Below are positions 27,395 to 36,829 of a DNA stretch of 36,829 nt, piece after piece. The notes under the pieces were generated by a model, which was given only the letters and a program-made list of their open reading frames with translations, was not told the origin of the DNA and did not search any database. The position numbers were made by a program, and so were the translations under genes. This DNA comes from Dehalococcoidia bacterium (lineage in GTDB: Bacteria; Chloroflexota; Dehalococcoidia; Dehalococcoidales; W498): positions 60,012-96,840 of the forward strand of contig DUFC01000032.1 in assembly GCA_011191875.1 (NCBI GenBank). The letters run 5' to 3'. Within the stretch, counting starts at the first letter, position 1, and the number at the start of each line of letters is the position of its first letter.

Positions 27395-28992
27395 GCTTAT
27401 CCGAACAGTGGAGAATCAACAAGTCAGAAATAAAGGAGCTGGAGTATGTAGAAATACTCCGCAGTTTAAGGCGTTTAGTCGCTTATCACACAAAGCCATA
27501 TGATATTAAATATGTGACCAAAGCTGGAGCACGACCATTTTATGCTGAACATAATGTACACAAAAATATAAAGCCTATTATATACATCAATCCAAAGGTA
27601 GTTAAAGATAGTCACGAGTTCCCCCTACCTGGTGATAAATTTGATGTTCTCTGTGGTTTAACGCTGCATGGATTGGCACACATATTGATAGGTTCGTTTG
27701 ATGTATCCTACAAGTGTTGGGATGATATGTCACGACTGGTGATGGAAGTGGGTGAAGAAATCTGTGCCGATAACTACTTTGCCAAGAACTCTAAGCAATG
27801 GGAATACATCAGAACGGCAAGAGACTTCTATGGCGAAGTTGAAATGCGTTGTAACACAGGTAATCCCCTGCTGGATGCTCTCACCGCTTATACCTCTATG
27901 ATTATCTACAATAAACCGGTTACAGATATAAGTGAGAAAGGTAAAGAGCTTTTGCCCATTATCGAAAGGGAATTCCATGATTTAACCAAGCGGTCTCCCG
28001 ATAACCGTGCGAGAGTTTACAAAGAAGTAGCCAGACAGATACAAGAGAGACTGGGACTTGAAACACAGCAATCCATAGATAACTACATGGGAAAAGGAAG
28101 CCGTGAGCAAGCAGAGAAAGCAAGTGATAACATGCTAAAAGAGTGGGCTGGAGACGAGACAAGTCTAACTCAAAAGGAAGCAGTAGAAATTGAGAAGTTA
28201 CTGGCAGAAGAGGCAACTGATGTTAGCCAGTTAGTATCCTATCTGACTAGTGATTTAACTGATAGAAGTGAAAGGTATTCAAGGCCAAACGCAGTTATTA
28301 CCAAGAATGCTATGACAGTTTCTCAGCAATACTGGGAACCAGATGAGAAGCTGGTTAAAGCTCTATTGTGGCTTCGCAACATCAAGACTTCTAGGGATAC
28401 AGTAATCCTGAGAGCTCAGGAGACTGGTAAGATAGATAAGAGGAGATTATACAGAGCACCGATAGACGGTCTGGTGTTCCGTGATACCAGAACTAAGAAG
28501 AAGATGAAGAAGAACATCTGGCTGTTAATGGACAATTCCAGCAGTATGCGTAGTAATGCCGAAATGTTCAAACTATGTGCTGCCGTCAAGGGTGTTCTTC
28601 CCGAGGCCAGAATTTATTCATATCATGCGACCTACGGGAGAACAGAGATAATACGGCTGGATAGTAGGCGAAGGATGTTAAGTATAAAAGCTGTGGGTGA
28701 CACACCGTCTGGTGATGCAATTCTGTTTGTTGGTCATTTGCTCCAGCAGGCACGCGGTGGTCTCCTTATACATTTTTCTGATGGAGCAGTAAACAGTGGA
28801 ATATCAATAAAGGGTGCTTACCGAGTTATCGAAAAGAAACTGCCAAATGTGGTCTTGATTAACAGTGCCAACGATTTGTGGTACCTCGACTCCCCTCATT
28901 TACGGAGGATACACAATATCCACATAAAAGATGAGGCAGATTTCGCTAAACTCCTGCAAGAAAGCGTGGCTATAGTGTGGGGTTTGTTGTAA
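27379..28992 (+). CDS. VWA-domain protein, MoxR partner (VWA/metallopeptidase-like architecture)
   Basis: MIDAS-like DNSSSM in 'NIWLLMDNSSSMRSNAEMF', 'LIHFSDGAVNSG'; overlaps the AAA+ gene by 16 nt. Confidence 0.8.
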   Translation: MDTAVSLSEQWRINKSEIKELEYVEILRSLRRLVAYHTKPYDIKYVTKAGARPFYAEHNVHKNIKPIIYINPKVVKDSHEFPLPGDKFDVLCGLTLHGLAHILIGSFDVSYKCWDDMSRLVMEVGEEICADNYFAKNSKQWEYIRTARDFYGEVEMRCNTGNPLLDALTAYTSMIIYNKPVTDISEKGKELLPIIEREFHDLTKRSPDNRARVYKEVARQIQERLGLETQQSIDNYMGKGSREQAEKASDNMLKEWAGDETSLTQKEAVEIEKLLAEEATDVSQLVSYLTSDLTDRSERYSRPNAVITKNAMTVSQQYWEPDEKLVKALLWLRNIKTSRDTVILRAQETGKIDKRRLYRAPIDGLVFRDTRTKKKMKKNIWLLMDNSSSMRSNAEMFKLCAAVKGVLPEARIYSYHATYGRTEIIRLDSRRRMLSIKAVGDTPSGDAILFVGHLLQQARGGLLIHFSDGAVNSGISIKGAYRVIEKKLPNVVLINSANDLWYLDSPHLRRIHNIHIKDEADFAKLLQESVAIVWGLL

Positions 28993-29032
28993 CCCAAAAA
29001 CTGTATAGTATGTCCTGGACACCGCACAACTA

Positions 29033-29061
29033 TTGACAAATAAGCAATACTATGCTATATC
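29033..29061 (+). promoter_or_regulatory. Promoter for trp T-box leader
   Basis: TTGACA (29033-29038), 17-bp spacer, TATATC (29056-29061). Confidence 0.6.
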
Positions 29062-29074
29062 TACTTCTAATAGA

Positions 29075-29417
29075 ATAGAGTAAAGGCTTTGAGCAAGACT
29101 AGTAGGCTTCAAGCGAGGCACAGAGAGTCGGGTAAGGTGTGAGCCGATGCTGGCGCAGAAGTTGAATGGACTTGGGAGCTGCAAACCGAAAATCGGTAGA
29201 TGAGTAGGCTTTGTCGCCAGGGAAGCGTTAACGAATCCCAGGGTATCGAGTAAGCATTGTTATAATGCTCAACTCCGTACCTAATAGAGATAGTTACTCT
29301 GATATATCAGGGTGACTAAGAAGGGTGGTACCGCGGAATAGGTTCCCTGAAAAATCGAAGGTTTTTTAGGGTGTTGAAAGCAAGCCTCCTGCCCCTTCAA
29401 GGGGTGGGAGGTTTTTT
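29075..29417 (+). promoter_or_regulatory. T-box leader, tryptophan-specific
   Basis: T-box AAGGGTGGTACCGCGG at 29321-29336; Stem I specifier region gaaTGGac with TGG at 29167-29169; followed by terminator upstream of trpE. Confidence 0.92.
29385..29417 (+). terminator. T-box-controlled intrinsic terminator
   Basis: cctcctgccccttcaaggggtgggagg followed by TTTTTT. Confidence 0.88.
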
Positions 29418-29438
29418 ATTTATTACCGAGGAGATGAT

Positions 29439-30911
29439 ATGTATTATCCAACCCTAGACGAGGTTCGCCGGTTAAGTAAATACGGCAATCTGGTACCGGT
29501 TTACCGTGAGATTATAGCTGACCTAGAAACACCGGTATCGGCTTATCTCAAGATAGCTCGCGGTAATTACTCCTTTCTCCTGGAGAGTGTTGAGGGAGGG
29601 GAGCGGCTGGCACGATATAGTTTCATCGGTACCGAGCCTTCCCTCGTCCTCAAGACAAAGGACGAGAATCCTGTTGACCCCGAAATGGCTTGTTTCGGGG
29701 CTGACCCCTTACTGCTGATAGAGCAGAAGTTTAGTCAGTTCCGACTGGTGCCAATTGCCGGCTTACCCAGATTTCACGGTGGAATGGTCGGCTATCTGAG
29801 CTACGAGGTTGCCCGTAACTTTGAGAAATTACCCTCTCCTGACTACGACCCCCTGAGTCTTCCCGAATCGGTAGTGATGCTGGCTGATACTCTCCTTGTT
29901 TTCGACCACCTCACTCATAAAATCAAGGTTGTTTCTCATGCTTACCTTGATGGTGATATTGAGGCGGCATATCTTGAAGCAACCAGCAAGATTGATAGTC
30001 TAGTGGACAGGCTGAAGCAACCTGTCCCGGCTGAGGTGCCGCAGACAGGCTCTTCCCCTCGCTCTCCAGTATCATCAAACCTTTCTCAGGCGGAGTTCGA
30101 GTCCAGGGTATCTCAAGCCAAGGATTATATCTATGCCGGCGACATAATCCAGGTTGTGTTATCGCAGCGGATGGCCAAGCCGACAAATGCCAACCCCTTT
30201 GCCATATATAGGGCATTGCGCTCTATTAACCCATCTCCCTATATGTTCTACCTCCATCTAGACGACTTCCATATTGTGGGAGCTTCCCCTGAGCTTCTGG
30301 TAAGGGTAGAGGACGGGGTGGTATCCAACCACCCCATCGCCGGCACCCGTCCCCGGGGTAAGGATGTTGCTCACGACCTGGCTCTAGAGGAGGAGCTTAG
30401 GAGTGATGAAAAGGAGTGTGCTGAACACATCATGCTCGTTGACCTGGGACGTAATGACATCGGGAGAATCAGTGAGCCAGGCACCGTTGAGGTAACCCAG
30501 CTTATGGATGTGGAGCGCTACTCCCATGTTATGCACTTGGTATCACATGTTCAGGGCAGGCTGAGACCTGGGCTTTCCCAGTTTGACGCCCTGCGTGCCT
30601 GTTTCCCTGCCGGGACAGTTTCCGGCGCTCCTAAAATCCGGGCTATGGAGATTATAGCTGAGCTGGAGCCAGATAAAAGAGGACCCTATGCCGGAGCAGT
30701 GGGTTACTTTGGTTTCTCAGGGAACCTGGATACGGCTATCACTATCCGCACCATTGTTATTGCTGATGGTACTGCCTATATCCAGGCGGGGGGTGGGATT
30801 GTTGCCGATAGTATTCCTGAGCATGAATACCAGGAGAGTTTGAACAAGGCAAAGGCATTGCTTACTGCTATTGAGCAAGTGGAGGCTAACTATGCTCCTG
30901 TTAATAGATAA
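29439..30911 (+). CDS. trpE: Anthranilate synthase component I
   Basis: 490 aa; 'SFLLESVEGGERLARYSFIG', 'SPELLVRVEDGVVSNHPIAGTRPRG', 'FPAGTVSGAPKIRAMEII'. Confidence 0.97.
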   Translation: MYYPTLDEVRRLSKYGNLVPVYREIIADLETPVSAYLKIARGNYSFLLESVEGGERLARYSFIGTEPSLVLKTKDENPVDPEMACFGADPLLLIEQKFSQFRLVPIAGLPRFHGGMVGYLSYEVARNFEKLPSPDYDPLSLPESVVMLADTLLVFDHLTHKIKVVSHAYLDGDIEAAYLEATSKIDSLVDRLKQPVPAEVPQTGSSPRSPVSSNLSQAEFESRVSQAKDYIYAGDIIQVVLSQRMAKPTNANPFAIYRALRSINPSPYMFYLHLDDFHIVGASPELLVRVEDGVVSNHPIAGTRPRGKDVAHDLALEEELRSDEKECAEHIMLVDLGRNDIGRISEPGTVEVTQLMDVERYSHVMHLVSHVQGRLRPGLSQFDALRACFPAGTVSGAPKIRAMEIIAELEPDKRGPYAGAVGYFGFSGNLDTAITIRTIVIADGTAYIQAGGGIVADSIPEHEYQESLNKAKALLTAIEQVEANYAPVNR

Positions 30912-31473
30912 CTACGATAGCTTTACCTACAATCTCTTCCAGTATCTCAGCGAGCTGGGGGAGGAGATATTGGTAGCTCGCAACGACCAGGTGAGTCTGG
31001 ATGAAATCGAGGCGAGGTCACCCCAGCATATTGTCATCTCGCCTGGTCCAGGCACCCCGAAGCAAGCCGGCATCTCCAATGATATTATCCGCCATTTCGG
31101 GAGTGGGCTGTCTATTCTCGGTGTCTGCCTCGGTCACCAGTGCATTGGCTACAGCTACGGAGCCAGGGTTGACCGCGCCAGTGAAATTAAACACGGCAAG
31201 TCATCACTTATTTACCATGATGGCAAGGGGCTGTTCATCGGACTCCCCAATCCCTTTCCTGCCATCCGCTATCATTCCTTAGCCGTAGTCGGTGATGATT
31301 TACCTGATTGCCTCGAGGTTAGCGCCTGGACGGAAAACGGCATAATTATGGGGCTGCGCCACCGCCGGTTTCCGGTGGAGGGGGTTCAGTTCCACCCCGA
31401 ATCAATAATGACCGAGGTGGGGAAGGATTTGCTCAAGAATTTTTTAAATCGGGGGAACAGCAATGATTCGTGA
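30892..31473 (+). CDS. trpG: Anthranilate synthase component II (glutamine amidotransferase)
   Basis: 'MLLLIDNYDSFTYNLFQYL', 'ILGVCLGHQCIGY', 'GVQFHPES'. Start 30892; overlaps trpE by 20 nt. Confidence 0.95.
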   Translation: MLLLIDNYDSFTYNLFQYLSELGEEILVARNDQVSLDEIEARSPQHIVISPGPGTPKQAGISNDIIRHFGSGLSILGVCLGHQCIGYSYGARVDRASEIKHGKSSLIYHDGKGLFIGLPNPFPAIRYHSLAVVGDDLPDCLEVSAWTENGIIMGLRHRRFPVEGVQFHPESIMTEVGKDLLKNFLNRGNSNDS

Positions 31474-32503
31474 GGCTATTGAAACTATCGTTAGCGGCGG
31501 CTCCCTTACCTTTGAGCAGGCAGCAGGGGTTATGGAAGAGATAATGAGCGGCGAGGTGACCCCGGCTCAGTTTGCTGCCCTGGTTACGGCGCTGCGAATT
31601 AAAGGGGAGACAGTGGATGAGATTGCTGGTCTGGCCAGCGTCATGCGGGCTAAAGCAATCCCGGTAATGGCAACTCCACCGGTGGTTGATACCTGCGGCA
31701 CCGGGGGTGATAACTCAGCCACCTTTAATATCTCCACCACCGTCGCTTTTGTTACTGCTGGCGCTGGTCTCAAGGTAGCCAAGCATGGCAACCGGGCAAT
31801 GAGCAGTCATTGCGGTAGTGCCGATGTCCTTGAGGCACTGGGGGTTAAGATTGACCTCGGCGCTGAGGCGGTAGCCGAGTGTCTGGAAAGGATAGGTATT
31901 GGCTTTATGTTTGCCCCCATCTTCCACCCGGCGATGAAGTATGCTGCTGCCCCCCGCCGCGAGATTGGAATCCGCACCGTATTTAATATCCTCGGACCCC
32001 TGACCAACCCCGCCCGAGCCGAGTCTCAGGTTATCGGCGTTCCTAGCCGGGAGCTAGGCAGTAAGATTGCCTCCGTCCTTCACCGCCTGGGTACCAAGCA
32101 TTCCCTGGTAGTGCACGGCATAGACGGTATGGATGAAATCTCAATCAGTGGAAAGTCGCTGATATGGGAGGTTAATGAACATGGGACATCGTCGCCCTAC
32201 CAGGTTGCTCCCCAGGATTTTGGATTCAAAGAGGCGAGTTCGGCAGAAATTAAAGGCGGGACACCCGAGGAGAATGCCGAAATGCTACGCTGTATCCTAG
32301 GTGGAGAGAGGAGTCCCGGGCGGGATGTGGTAGTGATGAACGCCGCCGCCGCATTTGTTGCCGGTAACCGAGCCTCAGACCTCAGAGAGGGCGCTCGTCT
32401 TGCCGAAGAGGTTATTGACAGTGGACAAGCTCTAGAAAAATTTGACGGGCTAGCCAGACTCAGTCAGAGCCTGAAAGAAGAAACACTAAATACTAATATC
32501 TAA
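31463..32503 (+). CDS. trpD: Anthranilate phosphoribosyltransferase
   Basis: 'VVDTCGTGGDNSATFNISTTVAFV', 'VAKHGNRAMSSHCGSADVLEALG', 'FNILGPLTNPA'. Confidence 0.97.
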   Translation: MIREAIETIVSGGSLTFEQAAGVMEEIMSGEVTPAQFAALVTALRIKGETVDEIAGLASVMRAKAIPVMATPPVVDTCGTGGDNSATFNISTTVAFVTAGAGLKVAKHGNRAMSSHCGSADVLEALGVKIDLGAEAVAECLERIGIGFMFAPIFHPAMKYAAAPRREIGIRTVFNILGPLTNPARAESQVIGVPSRELGSKIASVLHRLGTKHSLVVHGIDGMDEISISGKSLIWEVNEHGTSSPYQVAPQDFGFKEASSAEIKGGTPEENAEMLRCILGGERSPGRDVVVMNAAAAFVAGNRASDLREGARLAEEVIDSGQALEKFDGLARLSQSLKEETLNTNI

Positions 32504-32530
32504 ATCCTAAAAAATTAGAAATTAGGATTT
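32502..32530. repeat. Perfect 9-bp inverted repeat between trpD and trpC
   Basis: aaatcctaa-aaaattagaaa-ttaggattt. Confidence 0.6.
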
Positions 32531-32544
32531 GAGTTAGAGAAGAG

Positions 32545-33312
32545 ATGCTGAATAGAATTATCGCTCAAAAAAGGAAAGAGGTTGAGCAAAGGAAGAAGAG
32601 CATGCCCTTATCCTGGCTAGAGGAACGCATTGCTCATCGGCAGGCGCCGCTTGATTTTGCTCTTGCTCTTGATGGTGACTACACCCGGTTGATTGCCGAG
32701 GTAAAGCGGTCATCCCCGTCACGAGGGGTTATTTGCCCCAACTTCAACCCTGTTGAGCTAGCGAAAAGCTATGCTCAAGGAGGGGCGGCGGCTATCTCAG
32801 TGCTAACCGAGGCAGACTACTTTGAAGGTAGTATTGATTATCTGGCAGCAATCAGAGAGGAGGTTCGTCTTCCCCTCCTGAGAAAGGACTTCATATTTGA
32901 CCCGTATCAGGTGTATGAATCCAGTGCTTATGGAGCTGACGCCCTGCTTCTGATAGTGGCTATTCTGAGCCAGGAACAGCTTGAAGGACTCCTTTCACTG
33001 AGCCACAGCCTTGGTTTAAGGTGTCTGGTTGAGGTCCACAGCGAGGACGAGGTAGAAAGGGCACTCCTTAGCCAGGCAAAAATCATTGGTATCAATAACC
33101 GAGACCTCCATACCTTTACTATTGACATTAACACAACTTACCGCTTGCGACCTCTCATTCCACAACAGCGAATTGTAGTTAGTGAGAGCGGCATCAGTAG
33201 CCAGGGTGATGTGGAAAAGCTTAGGGGGTGGGGGGTTAATGCTGTGCTTGTAGGTGAAGCCCTAGTCACGGCTAGTGATGTCCAGAACAAGGTGAGGGAG
33301 CTGATATTATGA
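32545..33312 (+). CDS. trpC: Indole-3-glycerol phosphate synthase
   Basis: 'LIAEVKRSSPSRGVICPNFNPVELAKSYAQGGAAAISVLTEADYFEGS', 'LLRKDFIFDPYQVYES', 'IIGINNRDLHTF'. Confidence 0.97.
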   Translation: MLNRIIAQKRKEVEQRKKSMPLSWLEERIAHRQAPLDFALALDGDYTRLIAEVKRSSPSRGVICPNFNPVELAKSYAQGGAAAISVLTEADYFEGSIDYLAAIREEVRLPLLRKDFIFDPYQVYESSAYGADALLLIVAILSQEQLEGLLSLSHSLGLRCLVEVHSEDEVERALLSQAKIIGINNRDLHTFTIDINTTYRLRPLIPQQRIVVSESGISSQGDVEKLRGWGVNAVLVGEALVTASDVQNKVRELIL

Positions 33313-33980
33313 CCCAGGTCAAGATTTGTGGAATTAGAGATAAGGCTCACGCCTTAGCCGCCATTGAAGCCGGAAGCAACTTTATCGGGCTGGTCTTTGC
33401 CCCTAGCCCCCGGCAGGTTACTCCTGCCCAGGCAGATGAGATAGTTAGTGCTGTCAAGAAATGCCGTCAAGCTACAGCGGTGGTTGGCGTTTTTGTCAAT
33501 ATGCCCGCCGCCGAGGTAAATAGGACTGCCAATTCCTGCAATCTAGACTGGGTTCAGCTTAGCGGCGATGAATCCTGGGAGTATTGCCGCCAGATTACTA
33601 CACCACTAATTAAGGCAATTCGGATAAAGCCGGGGCAACACCCCAAGGAAATCTGTGAGGATTTATCTGCCGGGGTAAGAGCACTCTCCAACCAAAGATG
33701 CGCCTATCTTCTTGATTCCCAGGTCAAAGGTAAATATGGTGGAACCGGAATGACCTTTGACTGGAGCCTGGCTCGGCAGGTAGCAGAGCAGTTCTCAGTG
33801 ATTATAGCCGGCGGTCTTACGCCGGAGAATGTAGCTCAGGCAATTGAGATGGTGACACCATGGGGAGTGGATGTGTCCTCGGGTGTGGAAACAGGAGGAA
33901 TCAAGGATATGGCTAAAATCAGGGCTTTCATTGAAGCAGTAAGGAGGGCTAATGGCAATAAAGGACAGGCAGCTACCTAA
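33309..33980 (+). CDS. trpF: Phosphoribosylanthranilate isomerase
   Basis: '[36 protein letters not shown]', '[16 protein letters not shown]'. Confidence 0.96.
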   Translation: MTQVKICGIRDKAHALAAIEAGSNFIGLVFAPSPRQVTPAQADEIVSAVKKCRQATAVVGVFVNMPAAEVNRTANSCNLDWVQLSGDESWEYCRQITTPLIKAIRIKPGQHPKEICEDLSAGVRALSNQRCAYLLDSQVKGKYGGTGMTFDWSLARQVAEQFSVIIAGGLTPENVAQAIEMVTPWGVDVSSGVETGGIKDMAKIRAFIEAVRRANGNKGQAAT

Positions 33981-35157
33981 CCCTGGTGGTTACTTTGGGC
34001 AGTTTGGCGGGAAGTTTGTGCCTGAAACACTAATACCAGCCCTTAACGAGCTTGAGCAGGCTTATGCCAAAGCCTCCACTGATTCAGGCTTCCAGCAACA
34101 ATTCCAGCAGTTGTGTCGTGAGTATATTGGTCGCCCTACACCCCTTTACCCGGCTCAACAGCTTTCAGCAAAAATAGGTGGAGCTACTATATTACTCAAG
34201 CGTGAAGACCTGGCTCACACCGGGGCTCACAAGATTAATAATGCCTTAGGGCAAGGGCTACTGGCTAAGTATATGGGTAAAACACGAATTATTGCTGAAA
34301 CCGGTGCTGGACAGCACGGAGTAGCTGTGGCTACCGTGTGTGCCATGCTGAGTCTCGACTGCATCATATACATGGGAGAAGAAGATATTAAACGCCAATC
34401 ATCTAATGTCCTCAGAATTAAACTACTGGGTGCTGAAGTGCGTCCTGTAGCCTCAGGCAGCCGCACTCTAAAGGATGCTATCACTGAGACCATTCGTGAC
34501 TGGGTAACCAATGTCCACAATACCTACTATCTCCTTGGTTCAGTGGTAGGTCCGCACCCCTATCCGATGATTGTGCGCAACTTTCAATCGGTAATTGGAC
34601 AAGAAACCAAAGAGCAGGTTATGGCTATGTATCACCGCCTGCCTGACTACCTAATCGCCTGCGTCGGCGGTGGCAGTAATGCCATAGGTCTGTTCCATCC
34701 CTTCTTCAACGATAAAAGTGTCAAATTAATTGGCGTCGAGGCAGCCGGGCAAGGTCTGGAGAGCAACCAACATTCAGCATCGATAACTGCCGGCAAGGTC
34801 GGAGTATTACATGGGACTAAGTCACATCTGCTGCAAGATAAGCACGGTCAGATAATGCCAACCCACAGCATTGCCCCGGGGCTGGACTATCCAGGGGTAG
34901 GACCTGAACATAGCTATTACGCAGATATAGGTCGCGCTACATATGTGGCAGTTATTGATAGTCAAGCATTGGAAGGTTTCAGACTCCTGTGTAGCACCGA
35001 GGGTATAATTCCAGCCCTGGAACCAGCCCATGCTATCTACTATGCTGCTAAACTAGCCGCTGATTTACCACAAGAGCAGCTTATAGTCATCAATCTTTCC
35101 GGTCGAGGCGATAAAGACCTAGACATTGTGGCTGAAGCAATAGGAATGGAATCATGA
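33952..35157 (+). CDS. trpB: Tryptophan synthase beta subunit (TrpB1)
   Basis: '[44 protein letters not shown]', '[12 protein letters not shown]'. Confidence 0.97.
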   Translation: MAIKDRQLPNPGGYFGQFGGKFVPETLIPALNELEQAYAKASTDSGFQQQFQQLCREYIGRPTPLYPAQQLSAKIGGATILLKREDLAHTGAHKINNALGQGLLAKYMGKTRIIAETGAGQHGVAVATVCAMLSLDCIIYMGEEDIKRQSSNVLRIKLLGAEVRPVASGSRTLKDAITETIRDWVTNVHNTYYLLGSVVGPHPYPMIVRNFQSVIGQETKEQVMAMYHRLPDYLIACVGGGSNAIGLFHPFFNDKSVKLIGVEAAGQGLESNQHSASITAGKVGVLHGTKSHLLQDKHGQIMPTHSIAPGLDYPGVGPEHSYYADIGRATYVAVIDSQALEGFRLLCSTEGIIPALEPAHAIYYAAKLAADLPQEQLIVINLSGRGDKDLDIVAEAIGMES

Positions 35158-35924
35158 GCCGTATTGCGTCTGTTTTTAGGCCAGATTATAAGGCACTGAT
35201 TGCCTATATCACCGTAGGCTACCCCAATATGAGAACTACACTTGAGGTAGCATCCGTCCTATCAGACAATGGGTGTGATATTATTGAGCTGGGCATCCCC
35301 TTCTCAGACCCATTAGCCGACGGTGTCACCATTCAGAAGGCAAGCCATCAAGCACTTCAACAAGGTGTTACCCCTCAAGCCTGCCTGGAAGTAGCTTACC
35401 AGCTACGCCAGAAACTGGCTACGCCCCTCGTATTTATGACTTATTATAATCCTATATTTAACTTTGGGGTGGAAGCCTTCTGCCAGGCTTCTACCGCAGC
35501 AGGAATTGACGGACTAATAGTCCCCGACTTACCACTGGAAGAGAGCGCAGAGCTGGAAGCCATCACCCAGAAGTATAACCTCGACCTCGTATATCTGCTA
35601 GCTCCCACCAGCACTGAGAAACGAGTCTCTATAGTAGCCAACAGGTCTCGAGGGTTTATTTACCTGGTTTCCCTCACCGGCGTTACCGGAGCCAGGGTAA
35701 CTCTGCCTCCAGAGTTAGAGGGTTTCATCAAAAGAGTCAGGCAAAAGGCACGACAACCTCTCTGCGTTGGCTTCGGCATCTCTACGCCAGAGCAAGCCAG
35801 GCGGGTAGCTAAAGTAGCTGACGGTGTCATCGTAGGTAGTCGCCTCATTCAGTTGATGGAAGAGGATGCCACCCTTTCCTCGCTTAAAGCCTTTGTTTTA
35901 AGCTTGCGAGAGGCTTTGGGTTAA
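35154..35924 (+). CDS. trpA: Tryptophan synthase alpha subunit
   Basis: '[25 protein letters not shown]', '[15 protein letters not shown]', '[14 protein letters not shown]'. Confidence 0.97.
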   Translation: MSRIASVFRPDYKALIAYITVGYPNMRTTLEVASVLSDNGCDIIELGIPFSDPLADGVTIQKASHQALQQGVTPQACLEVAYQLRQKLATPLVFMTYYNPIFNFGVEAFCQASTAAGIDGLIVPDLPLEESAELEAITQKYNLDLVYLLAPTSTEKRVSIVANRSRGFIYLVSLTGVTGARVTLPPELEGFIKRVRQKARQPLCVGFGISTPEQARRVAKVADGVIVGSRLIQLMEEDATLSSLKAFVLSLREALG

Positions 35925-36017
35925 AATAAAGTGGTTAAAAAATAAAGGGGGAAACGATGCTTTAGATGCTTCAAATTAGAACTAGCTTAGTAACTAAAAA
36001 TAAAAAAGGAGGATAAA

Positions 36018-36829
36018 ATGGAAAGATCAATGTGGTTTCTTGACCAAAAGGACATGCCAACTCACTGGTATAACATCCAGGCTGATTTGCCCGAGCCGTT
36101 GCCGCCCACTTTGAACCCAATGACAAAAGAACCGGTAACCCCGGAGTTCATGCATGTTCTATTTCCTATGGAGTGTATTAAGCAAGAGGTCAGCACCGAG
36201 CGCTGGATTGAAATCCCTGAGGAAGTGCGGGAGGTCTATAAAACCTGGAGACCAACTGTTCTGCATCGAGCACGTCGGCTAGAAAAGGCTTTAGATACAC
36301 CAGCCAAGATTTTCTATAAATACGAGGGGACAAGCCAGGCGGGTAGCCACAAGCCTAATACTGCTGTAGCTCAGGCTTACTATAATAAGCAAGAGGGCAT
36401 CAAACGAATAACGACCGAAACCGGCGCTGGGCAGTGGGGGAGCGCCCTGGCTATGGGCTGCTCATTTTTCAATATTGAGTTGAAGGTTTATATGGTCAGG
36501 ATTAGTTATGACCAGAAGCCCTATCGCCGCATCTTGATGGAGACCTGGGGAGCTAATTGCGTCCCCAGCCCCAGTCCAGATACGCAAGTAGGACAAGATA
36601 TGCTGGCAAAGTGGCCTGATTGCCCCGGCAGCCTGGGACTTGCCATCAGTGAGGCCGTAGAGGACGCCGTATCTCGTGATGATACCCATTACTCTCTGGG
36701 CAGTGTGGTCAACCATGTCCTGCTTCACCAAACCATCATCGGGGAGGAGACCCGGAAGCAAATGGAGATGGCTGATGCCTACCCCGATATTATTGTCGGC
36801 TGCATCGGCGGTGGCTCTAACTTTGCCGG
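36018..36829 (+). CDS. TrpB-like (TrpB2) pyridoxal-phosphate-dependent enzyme, truncated by window end
   Basis: Manual translation [34 protein letters not shown]...[47 protein letters not shown]...[12 protein letters not shown] aaaggagg. Absent from the ORF track because it runs off the edge. Confidence 0.93.
   Translation, partial: MERSMWFLDQKDMPTHWYNIQADLPEPLPPTLNPMTKEPVTPEFMHVLFPMECIKQEVSTERWIEIPEEVREVYKTWRPTVLHRARRLEKALDTPAKIFYKYEGTSQAGSHKPNTAVAQAYYNKQEGIKRITTETGAGQWGSALAMGCSFFNIELKVYMVRISYDQKPYRRILMETWGANCVPSPSPDTQVGQDMLAKWPDCPGSLGLAISEAVEDAVSRDDTHYSLGSVVNHVLLHQTIIGEETRKQMEMADAYPDIIVGCIGGGSNFA

Noticed and set aside
1-36829. CRISPR array or rRNA operon
   Set aside because: No regularly spaced direct repeats and no rRNA-like sequence seen in the window.

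Overview
The window looks like a chromosomal segment from a Dehalococcoidia-like Chloroflexota; this assignment is inferred from gene content and the tmRNA tag, not from a search. Left to right: (i) an IS-like transposase tail and a serine-recombinase C-terminal remnant that reads antisense into the 3' end of a tmRNA gene (ssrA), which is not annotated in the ORF track; (ii) a minus-strand block trmD-rplS-priA-def-smpB-ssrA; (iii) a reduced division cluster mraZ-rsmH-ftsA-ftsZ with no peptidoglycan genes, and a phased MraZ-box array over a strong promoter; (iv) nrdR with two NrdR boxes, a small HTH-like protein plus an ImmA/IrrE-type metallopeptidase, then a B12-dependent ribonucleotide reductase (nrdJ); (v) a group-3 (Mvh/Vhu-like) [NiFe] hydrogenase locus with a NifU-like protein, a maturation protease, a duplicated ferredoxin-MvhD fusion, a MetV-like protein and a complete hypFCDEAB set; (vi) three minus-strand tRNAs (Val-TAC, Arg-GCG, Leu-CAG); (vii) a MoxR AAA+/VWA pair; (viii) a tryptophan T-box followed by trpEGDCFBA and a truncated trpB2 at the right edge that the ORF track missed. 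Main leads: the ssrA/recombinase/IS junction, the MraZ and NrdR operator arrays, the hydrogenase-MvhD-MetV locus without HdrABC or MetF, and an unexplained promoter-to-terminator RNA upstream of the hydrogenase operon.
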